A DNA stretch of 64,000 bases from Rhizobium sp. R634 (lineage in GTDB: Bacteria > Pseudomonadota > Alphaproteobacteria > Rhizobiales > Rhizobiaceae), in assembly GCF_002211305.1 (NCBI RefSeq), contig NZ_LOKW01000025.1, positions 248,001-312,000 of the forward strand, in the 5' to 3' direction. The translations under genes were made by a program, and so were the position numbers. The notes below the pieces were generated by a model that did not search any database, was not told the DNA's origin, and saw only the letters and a list, made by a program, of their open reading frames with translations. Positions 53,814 to 62,531 of this stretch are shown here, piece after piece. Position 1 is the first letter of the stretch, and the number at the start of each line of letters is the position of its first letter.

Positions 53814-55901
53814 ATGCCTTCTCCACATGATTTCAATCCGGCGCTGGTCAACTGGGACGGCCTCCACGGCCTGCCGCGTTTCGATGCCTTGAACGACGGC
53901 GATTTTGCCGCCGCCTTCGAGGCCGCGCTCGCCGAGCATGAAAGGGAGATCGACGAGATCGCCGGAAACAGCGATGCGCCGACATTCGAGAATACGATCG
54001 TCGCGCTCGAGATCGCCGGCGATGCGCTTTCGCGCGTCTCGTCGCTATTCTGGAACAGGGCGGGAGCCCACACCAACGACGTGATCCAGGCGCTGGAGCG
54101 GGAGATCTCGCCGAAAATGTCGCGCCATTATTCGAAGATCGGAATGAACGCAGCGCTGTTTGCCCGTATCGATACGCTCTGGGAGAACCGCGAGAACCTT
54201 GGACTGACGCTCGAACAGACGCGCGTGCTGGAACGCCATTGGAAAGGCTTCGTCAAATCGGGCGCCAAGCTTGAGAAGGCTGAGCAGGAGCAGCTCGCCG
54301 CGATCAACGAGAAGCTCGCCGGTCTCGGCACGCAATTCGGCCAGAACGTGCTGGCCGACGAGAAGGCGTGGGCGCTCGTGCTCTCCGAAGGCGCCGAGCT
54401 CGACGGCCTTCCGGAATTCCTGCGCGATGCGATGGCGGCGGCGGCGCGTGAACGGGGCGAAGAAGGCAAATATGCCGTAACGCTGTCGCGCTCGATCATC
54501 GAGCCGTTCCTGACTTTCTCTGAGCGCCGGGACCTGCGCGAACAGGCCTTCAAGGCATGGGTGGCGCGCGGCGCAAACGGCGGGGAGACGGACAACCGCG
54601 GCGTCATCAAGGAAACGCTCGCCCTGCGCCACCAGGTGGCGAAGCTGCTCGGCTACGGGAATTTCGCCGAGCTGAAGCTCGACAATACGATGGCCAAGAC
54701 GGCCGATGCGGTGAACGACCTGCTCAAGGCCGTATGGGCGCGGGCGGTGAAGCGCGCCGGCGAAGAAGAGATCGACATCGCGGCGCTGATCGCCGAAGAG
54801 GGGCGGAACCATGAGGTGATGCCCTGGGACTGGCGCCACTACGCCGAAAAGATCCGGGCGCGGAAGTTCGATTTCTCCGAGGCGGAACTGAAGCCCTATC
54901 TGCAGCTCGAGAAGATCATCGACGCCTGCTTCGATGTGGCGGGCCGGCTGTTCGGCATTCGCGCGGTCGAGAAGAAAGGCGTGCCGGCCTATCATCCCGA
55001 TGTCAGGGTCTTCGAAATCAGGGACCGCGACGACAGGCTGGTCGCCCTCTTCCTCGGCGACTATTTCGCCCGCAGTTCGAAACGGTCCGGCGCCTGGATG
55101 AGCTCGCTGCAATCGCAGCACCGGCTGGAGCTCAAGAACGGCCGCCGCGGCGAATTGCCGATCATCTACAATGTCTGCAATTTCGCCAAGCCCGCCGAAG
55201 GCAAGCCGGCGCTGCTGTCGCTCGACGATGCGCGCACGCTGTTCCACGAATTCGGCCATGCGCTGCACGGCATGCTTTCTGATGTCACCTACCCCTCGGT
55301 TTCCGGCACCGGCGTCTCGCGCGATTTCGTCGAATTGCCCTCGCAGCTCTACGAGCACTGGCTGACGGTTCCCGCCATCCTCAAGGAATATGCCGTGCAC
55401 TTCGAAACCGGCGAGCCGATGCCCGAGGCCCTGCTCGACAAGGTGCTGGCGGCGCGCACCTTCAATGCCGGCTTCAACACCGTCGAGTTCACCTCGTCGG
55501 CATTGGTCGATATGGCGTTTCACACGCGCGAGGCCGTCGAAGACCCGATGGCGGTGCAGGCCGAGGTGCTGGCCGAGATCGGCATGCCGAAATCGATCGT
55601 CATGCGCCATGCCACGCCGCACTTCCAGCACATCTTTTCCGGCGGCTATTCGGCCGGCTACTATTCCTACATGTGGTCTGAGGTGCTTGATGCCGATGCC
55701 TTCGCCGCCTTCGAGGAGACGGGGGACGCCTTCAATGGCGAGATGGCGCGCAAACTCAAGGAGAATATCTATTCCGTCGGCGGCTCGGTCGATCCGGAGG
55801 ACGCCTACAAGGCCTTCCGCGGCAAGCTGCCGAGCCCGGATGCGATGCTGGTCAAAAAGGGACTTTCGACCTTCGAGGAATTGACAGGCAGCGACGCCTA
55901 A
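53814..55901 (+). CDS. M3-family metallopeptidase (Dcp/oligopeptidase A type)
   Basis: A 695-residue zinc peptidase that cuts short peptides. The HEFGH zinc-binding motif starts at H478 (TLFHEFGHALHGML), and the third ligand Glu lies in RDFVELPSQLYEHW. SGGYSAGYYSYMWSEVLDADAF is also a family block. The ATG at 53814 (MPSPHDFNPA) has AAGGA upstream; the reading from 53778 is 12 residues longer. It is cytoplasmic, with no signal peptide. Upstream, 53587-53813 is non-coding. Confidence 0.94.
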   Translation: MPSPHDFNPALVNWDGLHGLPRFDALNDGDFAAAFEAALAEHEREIDEIAGNSDAPTFENTIVALEIAGDALSRVSSLFWNRAGAHTNDVIQALEREISPKMSRHYSKIGMNAALFARIDTLWENRENLGLTLEQTRVLERHWKGFVKSGAKLEKAEQEQLAAINEKLAGLGTQFGQNVLADEKAWALVLSEGAELDGLPEFLRDAMAAAARERGEEGKYAVTLSRSIIEPFLTFSERRDLREQAFKAWVARGANGGETDNRGVIKETLALRHQVAKLLGYGNFAELKLDNTMAKTADAVNDLLKAVWARAVKRAGEEEIDIAALIAEEGRNHEVMPWDWRHYAEKIRARKFDFSEAELKPYLQLEKIIDACFDVAGRLFGIRAVEKKGVPAYHPDVRVFEIRDRDDRLVALFLGDYFARSSKRSGAWMSSLQSQHRLELKNGRRGELPIIYNVCNFAKPAEGKPALLSLDDARTLFHEFGHALHGMLSDVTYPSVSGTGVSRDFVELPSQLYEHWLTVPAILKEYAVHFETGEPMPEALLDKVLAARTFNAGFNTVEFTSSALVDMAFHTREAVEDPMAVQAEVLAEIGMPKSIVMRHATPHFQHIFSGGYSAGYYSYMWSEVLDADAFAAFEETGDAFNGEMARKLKENIYSVGGSVDPEDAYKAFRGKLPSPDAMLVKKGLSTFEELTGSDA

Positions 55902-56058
55902 GACAATTTGATGACACGCTTCGATGCGGCATGGCGACGGCCTTGCCGCAGCTTTTGCGCGTTCCCCTCTTTCGCAAACGCAAAAAAAAATGTATGGACG
56001 CCCCAAACCAATAGGCGCGTCCTCAAGAGCGTGCGCCGCAGCCTCAGAGATTTCACAT

Positions 56059-57879
56059 ATGGCACTCCGCAATATCGCGATCATCGCGCACGTTGACCAT
56101 GGCAAGACGACCCTGGTGGATGAGCTTCTCAAGCAGTCCGGCTCGTTCCGCGAAAATCAGCGCGTTGCCGAACGCGTGATGGACTCGAACGATCTCGAAA
56201 AAGAACGCGGCATCACCATTCTCGCCAAGGCGACTTCGGTCGAGTGGAAGGGTGTCCGCATCAATATCGTCGACACCCCCGGCCACGCCGACTTCGGCGG
56301 TGAAGTCGAGCGCATCCTCTCGATGGTGGACGGTGCGATCGTTCTCGTCGATGCCTCGGAAGGCCCAATGCCGCAGACGAAGTTCGTCGTCGGCAAGGCG
56401 CTGAAGGTCGGCCTTCGCCCGATCGTCGCGATCAACAAGATCGACCGTCCGGACGGCCGCCACGAAGAAGTCATCAACGAAGTCTTCGATCTCTTCGCCA
56501 ATCTCGACGCGACCGACGAGCAGCTCGACTTCCCGATCCTCTACGGTTCGGGCCGCGACGGCTGGATGAACGTCAATCCGGAAGGTCCGAAGGATGAGGG
56601 TCTTGCGCCGCTTCTCGACCTGGTGCTCAAGCACGTTCCGGAGCCGACCGTCGAGGAAGGCCCGTTCCGCATGATCGGCACGATCCTCGAAGCCAACCCC
56701 TTCCTCGGCCGTATCATCACCGGCCGTATCGCCTCGGGCTCGATCAAGCCGAACCAGGCCGTCAAGGTTCTCGGCCAGGACGGCAAGTTGATCGAAACCG
56801 GCCGAATCTCCAAGATCCTCGCCTTCCGCGGCATCGAGCGCACGGCGATCGACGAGGCGCATGCGGGCGACATCGTCGCGATCGCCGGCCTCTCCAAGGG
56901 TACTGTCGCCGATACTTTCTGCGATCCGGCCGTCTCGGAAGCCATGAAGGCGCAGCCGATCGATCCGCCGACCGTCACCATGTCCTTTATCGTCAACGAC
57001 AGCCCGCTGGCGGGCACCGAAGGCGACAAGGTGACGAGCCGCGTCATCCGTGACCGTCTCTTCAAGGAAGCCGAAGGCAATGTCGCCCTGAAGATCGAAG
57101 AAGCCGAAGGCAAGGATTCGTTCTACGTCTCCGGCCGCGGCGAACTTCAGCTCGCCGTTCTCATCGAAACCATGCGTCGCGAAGGCTTCGAGCTTGCCGT
57201 ATCGCGTCCGCGCGTCGTGATGCACAAGGATGAAAGCGGCCAGCTTCTGGAGCCGATCGAGGAAGTCGTCGTCGACGTCGACGAAGAACATTCCGGTGTC
57301 GTCGTGCAGAAGATGTCGGAGCGCAAGGCCGAAATGGTCGAGCTGCGCCCGTCGGGCGGCAATCGCCTTCGCCTGCGCTTCTACGCCCCGACCCGTGGCC
57401 TGATCGGCTACCAGTCGGAACTGCTGACGGATACGCGCGGCACGGCGATCATGAACCGCCTGTTCCACGACTACCAGCCCTACAAGGGTGCGATCGGCGG
57501 CCGCGTCAACGGCGTGCTGCTCGCCAACGCTTCCGGCGAAGCCGTCGCCTATGCGATGTTCAACCTGGAGGATCGCGGCCCGATGATCATCGAGCCGGGC
57601 GAAAAGGTCTATGCCGGCATGATCATCGGCATCCATTCGCGTGACAACGACCTTGAAGTGAACGTCCTGAAGGGCAAGCAGCTCACCAACATCCGCGCCG
57701 CCGGCAAGGATGAAGCGGTGAAGCTGACGCCGCCGATCCGCATGACGCTTGACCGCGCTCTCTCCTGGATCCAGGACGACGAGCTGATGGAAGTGACGCC
57801 GAAGAATATTCGTCTGCGCAAGATGTATCTCGACGCAAACGACCGCAAGCGTTTCGAAAAATCCAAAGCGGCCCTCTGA
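56059..57879 (+). CDS. typA: Translational GTPase TypA/BipA
   Basis: A 606-residue EF-G-like GTPase bound to ribosomes under stress. G1 is AHVDHGKTTL near residue 10, G3 DTPGHADFGGEV, G4 NKIDR. Domain V and the TypA-specific C-terminus (about 400-606) include APTRGLIGYQSELLTDTRG and MIIGIHSRDNDLEVNVLKGKQLTN. ATG at 56059 (MALRNIAIIAHV) gives the family length; longer frames to 55924 are only upstream overlap. A strong terminator follows. Confidence 0.97.
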   Translation: MALRNIAIIAHVDHGKTTLVDELLKQSGSFRENQRVAERVMDSNDLEKERGITILAKATSVEWKGVRINIVDTPGHADFGGEVERILSMVDGAIVLVDASEGPMPQTKFVVGKALKVGLRPIVAINKIDRPDGRHEEVINEVFDLFANLDATDEQLDFPILYGSGRDGWMNVNPEGPKDEGLAPLLDLVLKHVPEPTVEEGPFRMIGTILEANPFLGRIITGRIASGSIKPNQAVKVLGQDGKLIETGRISKILAFRGIERTAIDEAHAGDIVAIAGLSKGTVADTFCDPAVSEAMKAQPIDPPTVTMSFIVNDSPLAGTEGDKVTSRVIRDRLFKEAEGNVALKIEEAEGKDSFYVSGRGELQLAVLIETMRREGFELAVSRPRVVMHKDESGQLLEPIEEVVVDVDEEHSGVVVQKMSERKAEMVELRPSGGNRLRLRFYAPTRGLIGYQSELLTDTRGTAIMNRLFHDYQPYKGAIGGRVNGVLLANASGEAVAYAMFNLEDRGPMIIEPGEKVYAGMIIGIHSRDNDLEVNVLKGKQLTNIRAAGKDEAVKLTPPIRMTLDRALSWIQDDELMEVTPKNIRLRKMYLDANDRKRFEKSKAAL

Positions 57880-57901
57880 GAATTCGGAGATACTCTTTGA
57901 G

Positions 57902-57932
57902 AACCCCGGCCTTCGAGCCGGGGTTTTTTTTA
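57902..57932 (+). terminator. Terminator of typA
   Basis: AACCCCGGC (57902-57910), CTTCGA loop, GCCGGGGTT (57917-57925), with a run of T. A strong intrinsic terminator, 23 bases past the stop. Confidence 0.93.
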
Positions 57933-58079
57933 TTGTGCGCTGCGCTGATTCCGACTTGTGACAATCGTTAAAAAAGCGTTAAAATTTGACCATCGTCCAC
58001 ATGTTAAGTCTGTGGGCAATCGAGCCGAATGCGTCATCGCATATGGTTAATTGCCCCCGGCAGGACCAGAGTAAACGTT

Positions 58080-58586
58080 ATGAAGACGTTGTCGATCGAT
58101 GTCCGGCGGGCCGAGCCGCATGATGCCCGAGCCATTTCGGAGACCCACAGGCTCGCCTGGCAGCACACCTATGCGGGGATCATTCCGCATCGCGCCCTGA
58201 CGCAGATGATCGAGCGGCGCGGCGAAAACTGGTGGCGCAAGGCGACGCGCGGACCTGCGACATTGCTGGTTCTCGATGTCGCAGGCACGGTCGCCGGTTA
58301 TGCGACGCTCGGTCTCAACCGCGCCCGCGCCTTGCCGCAGGAAGGCGAAATCTACGAGCTTTATCTGCGCCCCGAATATCAGGGCATCGGCCTCGGCAGG
58401 ATGCTGTTCGGCGAGGCGCGCCGGCTCTTGAAGTCGCTCGGATGCAATGGTTTGGTCGTCTGGTGCCTTGAGGACAACGAGAATGCCAGCCGGTTCTATC
58501 GCAGTCACGGCGGCATGGATTTCTGCGAGGGCATGGAAAATTTCGACCACAAGCAGTTGAAGAAAATCGGCTTTATCTGGAACTGA
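58080..58586 (+). CDS. GNAT-family N-acetyltransferase
   Basis: A 168-residue GNAT enzyme. The acetyl-CoA site is in LRPEYQGIGLGRMLFGEARRLLKSLG, preceded by EIYELYL; CNGLVVWCLEDNENASRFYRSHGG is also typical. The N-terminal segment AISETHRLAWQHTYAGIIP resembles small-molecule acetyltransferases. Start ATG at 58080; the ribosome site is weak (AGGA, 14 bases away), so an upstream start is possible. Substrate unknown. Confidence 0.9.
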   Translation: MKTLSIDVRRAEPHDARAISETHRLAWQHTYAGIIPHRALTQMIERRGENWWRKATRGPATLLVLDVAGTVAGYATLGLNRARALPQEGEIYELYLRPEYQGIGLGRMLFGEARRLLKSLGCNGLVVWCLEDNENASRFYRSHGGMDFCEGMENFDHKQLKKIGFIWN

Positions 58587-58736
58587 AACCGACTGGCGGG
58601 CAGTTCGCTCATCTCTCGCTAGAATTTTGATGTGGCTGCGCGCCGATGCCATCACGCATTGGTGATGTCAAATGTTGCGTTGCCGCATGAAACTGATTAT
58701 CTGGCTGCGAGCAATTCAACCTCGCAGGAGTTTCGT

Positions 58737-59273
58737 ATGCGCATCGACGCCGTTTCAATCGGTAAGAATCCCCCTGAAGACGTCAACGTTATTGTCGAGG
58801 TTCCGGTCGGCGGTCATCCAATCAAGTATGAAATGGATAAGGAAGCCGGCACGCTCGTCGTCGACCGCTTCCTCTATACGCCGATGACCTATCCGGGCAA
58901 TTACGGCTTCGTGCCGCATACGCTCTCGGAAGACGGCGACCCGATCGACGTTCTAATCGCCAGCACCCGTCCGCTGGTCCCGGGCTGCGTCATCAACGTG
59001 CGCCCGATCGGCGTCCTGAAGATGGAAGACAATTCCGGCAAGGACGAGAAGATCATCGCCGTACCGTCGCCGAAGCTGACGCTGCGCTACGAGAAGGTCA
59101 AGGAATACACGGACCTTCCGGAAATCACGCTGAAGCAGATCGAGCACTTCTTCGAGCACTATAAGGATCTGGAGCCCGGCAAGTGGGTGAAGATCTACGG
59201 CTGGGGCAGCGCCCAGGAAGCCGGCGCCCTCATCCTCGAAGCCATCGAGCGTGCGAAGACGACGAAGGGCTGA
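58737..59273 (+). CDS. ppa: Inorganic pyrophosphatase
   Basis: A 178-residue soluble family-I enzyme that hydrolyses PPi and pulls biosynthesis forward. The signature DRFLYTPMTYPGNYGFVPHTLSEDGDPIDVL, with its metal-binding Asp, is complete, followed by KDEKIIAVPSP and KVKEYTDLPEITLKQIEHFFEHYKDLEPGKWVK. GGAG lies before the ATG at 58737; longer frames are rejected. It converges on the DUF167 gene with the two stops abutting (TGATCA). Confidence 0.96.
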   Translation: MRIDAVSIGKNPPEDVNVIVEVPVGGHPIKYEMDKEAGTLVVDRFLYTPMTYPGNYGFVPHTLSEDGDPIDVLIASTRPLVPGCVINVRPIGVLKMEDNSGKDEKIIAVPSPKLTLRYEKVKEYTDLPEITLKQIEHFFEHYKDLEPGKWVKIYGWGSAQEAGALILEAIERAKTTKG

Positions 59274-59591
59274 TCATTCAGCCGAAAAAGAGGCCTCGAG
59301 CTTTCTTGCCAAATCCTCCGGATCGCCATCGATCCGGAGGATTTTTTTACGTGCGGTTTCGCCGGAGACGAGGCTGACGGACGATTGGGGAATATGCAGG
59401 GAGTCTGCGACGAGAAGGATGAGAGCCTTGTTGGCCCTGCCTTTCTCAGGCACCGCGGTGACGCGTGCCTTGAGAAGCGTTCCGCCTTCACCATCGGCCT
59501 CGATGCCGTCGAGCGAGTCTCGCCCGGCATTCGGCGTCAGCCGAATGGCCAGGCGCAGATGATCAGCGAACAGCCTCCAGGGAGGGCTCAA
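59274..59591 (-). CDS. UPF0235 / DUF167 protein
   Basis: A small basic-acidic protein of about 105 residues (family size 95-110). The core RLTPNAGRDSLDGIEADGEGGTLLKARVTAVPEKGRANKALILLVADSL is the DUF167 pattern. A TTG at 59591 overlaps the yggT stop as TTGA and starts MSPPWRLFADHL; a second TTG at 59618 would add nine residues. There is no ATG, and tight overlap suggests translational coupling to yggT, a pairing I recall in many proteobacteria. Function unknown. Confidence 0.8.
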   Translation of the reverse strand: MSPPWRLFADHLRLAIRLTPNAGRDSLDGIEADGEGGTLLKARVTAVPEKGRANKALILLVADSLHIPQSSVSLVSGETARKKILRIDGDPEDLARKLEASFSAE

Positions 59592-59878
59592 GAGACCAGC
59601 GGGTAAAGCGTGGTCCAAAGGAAGGTGCGCAGGAAGAAGATGATCACCAGCAGGATGATCGGAGAAATGTCGATGCCGCCGAGATTCGGCAGCAGCCGAC
59701 GGATCGGCTTCAGCGCGGGTTCGGTGACATTGTAGAGGAACATGCCCACCGAATTGACGAACTGGTTGCTGGAATTGATGACGTTGAACGCATAGAGCCA
59801 GGAGAAAACGGCACTGGCAATCAGTATCCAGGTGTAAATATTCAAAACCAAATCAATGGTTTGAAACAAGGCAAACAT
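59588..59878 (-). CDS. YggT-family membrane protein
   Basis: A 96-residue protein with two to three helices (FQTIDLVLNIYTWILIASAVFSWLYAF near the start; DISPIILLVIIFFLRTFLWTTLYPLVS at the end). Recognisable YggT blocks are SSNQFVNSVGMFLYNVTEPALKPIRRLLPNLGGIDISP. The ATG at 59878 has GGAG seven bases upstream; a 25-residue extension from 59953 is less likely. Upstream of DUF167 in an overlapping pair. Family members are linked to osmotic or secretion functions elsewhere. Confidence 0.9.
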   Translation of the reverse strand: MFALFQTIDLVLNIYTWILIASAVFSWLYAFNVINSSNQFVNSVGMFLYNVTEPALKPIRRLLPNLGGIDISPIILLVIIFFLRTFLWTTLYPLVS

Positions 59879-60017
59879 CGTCGTCTCCAATTGGTTGTTG
59901 ACAGACATGTAGACATTGGCGACTAAACGGGCAAGTGCCGTGTCGAAACGCATGGCAGATCATGTTTAACGGGCGGCTTCGCAGCCATTCCGGCGCCCGC
60001 TTCCTCGGACAAGGCTC

Positions 60018-61259
60018 ATGTCGTTTTCGCCCACCGGAGACCGTTTTGCCGCGTTCCGGCATTCGTCTTACACCCGCTTCTTCTTCGCGCGCTTTCTGCT
60101 TTCCTTCTCGCAGCAGATCGTCAGTGTCGCCGTCGGCTGGCAGATGTACGATCAGACGGGCAAGGCGATCTATCTCGGCCTGATCGGCCTCGTGCAGTTC
60201 CTGCCGTCGCTGCTGCTCATCCTGGTCACCGGCTCGGTGGCCGACCGGCACAATCGCCGGGCCATCGCCGCGCTGTGCTCGCTGGTGAGCGCGCTCTGCA
60301 CGCTGGCGCTGCTCGTCATGACGGCGACGGAGGCTTTCGCGCCCTGGCCGGTCTTTGCGGTGCTGCTGATCTTCGGCATCGAACGCGCCTTCATGTCGCC
60401 GGCGGTGCAGTCGCTCGCGCCCAATCTCGTGCCGGAGCATGCCCTTTCCAACGCGATCGCCTGGAACTCTTCCTCCTGGCAGCTGGCGGCGATCACCGGG
60501 CCGGTGCTCGGCGGTCTGCTTTATGGCATCAGCGCCTCGACGGCCTATACGGTTGCGGTGGTCTTTTCCATCCTCGGCGCAGCCCTTCTCTATATGATCC
60601 CGAAGCCGGAACAGAAAACGACAGGCGAGGCGAAGAGTTGGGCGATGATCCTCGGCGGTTTCAGTTTCATCCGCGCCGAGAAAGTCGTGCTCGGGGCGAT
60701 CTCACTCGATCTTTTCGCCGTGCTGCTCGGCGGCGCCACCGCGCTGATGCCGATCTTCGCACGCGATATCCTGACGCTCGGGCCCTGGGGCCTCGGATTG
60801 CTGCGCGCCGCCCCCGGGCTCGGCGCCATCGTCATGGCGGTCTTCCTGGCCGCCTATCCGCTGAAGCACCGCGCCGGCCTCTATATGTTCATCGGCGTTG
60901 CCCTGTTCGGTGTCGGTACCATCATCTTCGGTGTCTCGACCAGCACCGAAGTCTCCATCGCCGCCCTCGCCCTGATGGGGGCGGCCGACATGATATCGGT
61001 TTATGTGCGTGAGAGCCTGATCGCGCTGTGGACGCCGGATCATCTGCGCGGCCGGGTCAATGCCGTCAACATGGTCTTCGTCGGCGCGTCGAACGAGCTC
61101 GGCGAATTCAGGGCAGGCACGATGGCATCGATCTTCGGCGCGGTGCCGGCAGTCGTCATCGGCGGTATCGGAACGCTCGCGGTCGCGGCGATCTGGGCTT
61201 CGAGTTTCCCGAAACTACGCCGGATCGATTCCCTCGACGCGCCCAGCGGATCAGCATAA
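60018..61259 (+). CDS. MFS transporter (MFS_3, EntS-like)
   Basis: A 413-residue major-facilitator transporter with twelve predicted helices. The first helix pair and loop read FFFARFLLSFSQQIVSVAVGWQMYDQTG and GSVADRHNRRAIAALC (motif A). PNLVPEHALSNAIAWNSSSWQLAAITGPVLGGLL and LLRAAPGLGAIVM are typical of exporters in the EntS/MFS_3 group. Start ATG at 60018 next to AAGG. Substrate unknown. Confidence 0.92.
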   Translation: MSFSPTGDRFAAFRHSSYTRFFFARFLLSFSQQIVSVAVGWQMYDQTGKAIYLGLIGLVQFLPSLLLILVTGSVADRHNRRAIAALCSLVSALCTLALLVMTATEAFAPWPVFAVLLIFGIERAFMSPAVQSLAPNLVPEHALSNAIAWNSSSWQLAAITGPVLGGLLYGISASTAYTVAVVFSILGAALLYMIPKPEQKTTGEAKSWAMILGGFSFIRAEKVVLGAISLDLFAVLLGGATALMPIFARDILTLGPWGLGLLRAAPGLGAIVMAVFLAAYPLKHRAGLYMFIGVALFGVGTIIFGVSTSTEVSIAALALMGAADMISVYVRESLIALWTPDHLRGRVNAVNMVFVGASNELGEFRAGTMASIFGAVPAVVIGGIGTLAVAAIWASSFPKLRRIDSLDAPSGSA

Positions 61260-61286
61260 CGGTCTGGCCTGCCGGGCCGCGGCGGT

Positions 61287-62042
61287 CTATGCGGAAAGCG
61301 TGATCGGGGAGGCTGCTTTCGCCGTCTTGCCTTCGAAGACGATATCGAGAAATTCGGTCAGCCAGGCTCTCAGCGGCGCGTCGAACAGCATGCGGCCTTC
61401 AAGATGTTCGCGGCCCTGCTGGGCGTTCGGCAGGATGAAGCGGTGCGCGCCATGCACGACCCAGCGATGCATCATCACCCGGGTGAGCTCGGCATGGAAC
61501 TGCAGGCCCCAGGCATTGCCGTCATAGCGGAAGGCCTGGTTCGGATAGGCATCGCCTTCGGCCAGGAGATCGGCGCCATGCGGCAGCTCGAAGCCTTCGC
61601 GGTGGAAATGATAGACCATCTTCGGCCAGTGCATCAGCAACCTGCCTCTCTCCGTCGGTCTCAGCGGATACCAACCGATCTCCGTCGAGCCGTCGGCATT
61701 CGGCTGCACCTTGCCGCCGAGCTGATGGACCAGCATCTGCGCGCCGAGGCAGATGCCGAGATAGGGGCGCTTTTCCCGCAGCGGAATTTTGATCCAGTCG
61801 ATCTCTTTCTTGACGAAGTCATCGGGATCGTTGGCGCTCATCGGCCCGCCGAAGACGACGACACCGGCATGATCGGCAAGCGTCGCCGGAAGCGGCTCGC
61901 CGAGAACCGGGCGACGAATATCGAGGCGGTAGCCCTTTTCGACGAGCAACTGGCCGACGCGGCCGGGGCTCGACCGCTCCTGATGCAGGACGATGAGGAT
62001 GGGACGCCAGTCGCGGTTCGGATCTTGCTCAGTCGCTGTCAT
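61287..62042 (-). CDS. Class-I glutamine amidotransferase
   Basis: A 251-residue GATase-1 domain protein of the GMP-synthase/gamma-glutamyl-hydrolase type. The nucleophilic Cys is in YLGICLGAQMLVHQLGGKV, with catalytic His in LQFHAELT near residue 195. The FGGPMSANDPDDFVKKEIDWIK block is also typical. No synthetase domain is attached, so it may be a peptidase or act with a partner. ATG 62042 overlaps the TerB stop region by 14 bases; ATG 62060 is an alternative. Confidence 0.9.
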   Translation of the reverse strand: MTATEQDPNRDWRPILIVLHQERSSPGRVGQLLVEKGYRLDIRRPVLGEPLPATLADHAGVVVFGGPMSANDPDDFVKKEIDWIKIPLREKRPYLGICLGAQMLVHQLGGKVQPNADGSTEIGWYPLRPTERGRLLMHWPKMVYHFHREGFELPHGADLLAEGDAYPNQAFRYDGNAWGLQFHAELTRVMMHRWVVHGAHRFILPNAQQGREHLEGRMLFDAPLRAWLTEFLDIVFEGKTAKAASPITLSA

Positions 62043-62514
62043 CTTGCAAAACCTGGACATCGGTCACCCTGGCGGCGGCCTCCTGCCGCTTTTGGATGCG
62101 CTCGCGCGAGGAGACGCCGAGCAGGTCGGCGATCCGCCAGATCACGTGGTCTTCCATCTCGCTGCGTTCGCCATCGGCATAGACGATGTCCCAGAGGACG
62201 CCGATCAGCTCCAGCCGCTGCTCGGTGTTGAGGTGGCGCTTGAGATCGGAGGTGAAGCGGTAATAGTCGACCGCGGTGCTTTCGGCCTCTAGGCCGGCGG
62301 CCATCAGGGCGTCGAGCTGTTTGCCGTCGAGCGCGTATTGCTCCTTCAGGAGCTTGCGCAGCCGTTTCTTTTCGCTGGTCTTGATCTGGCCGTCGGCTTC
62401 CATGACCTGCATGCAAAGCGCCGCCACCGCGATGCGCGGATCGTCGGGGGCAAAGCCCTTCCTGGCGTGATCGGAGGTCAGATTATGGAAGAAGGCCTGG
62501 AAGCGTTCGAACAT
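62029..62514 (-). CDS. TerB-like tellurite-resistance domain protein
   Basis: A 161-residue helical protein. The TerB core (about 25-140) has DPRIAVAALCMQVMEADGQIKTSEKKRLRKLLKEQ and LIGVLWDIVYADGERSEMEDHVIWRIADLLGVSSRER, with acidic residues suited to metal binding (DGQ, DGE). The name does not mean tellurite resistance; many such proteins are of unknown role. It overlaps the GATase gene, so they are probably coupled. It follows hemY by 17 bases. Confidence 0.88.
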   Translation of the reverse strand: MFERFQAFFHNLTSDHARKGFAPDDPRIAVAALCMQVMEADGQIKTSEKKRLRKLLKEQYALDGKQLDALMAAGLEAESTAVDYYRFTSDLKRHLNTEQRLELIGVLWDIVYADGERSEMEDHVIWRIADLLGVSSRERIQKRQEAAARVTDVQVLQDDSD

Positions 62515-62531
62515 GCGGTTGTCGTTCCATT

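Noticed and set aside
55924..56058. N-terminal extension of typA
   Set aside because: The ATG at 56059 gives the standard GTPase start; the extension has low-complexity sequence and no homology to the family.
62029..62514. TerB-like protein as a tellurite resistance determinant
   Set aside because: Only a TerB-fold domain is present without the ter operon; in most genomes this family has no resistance role.
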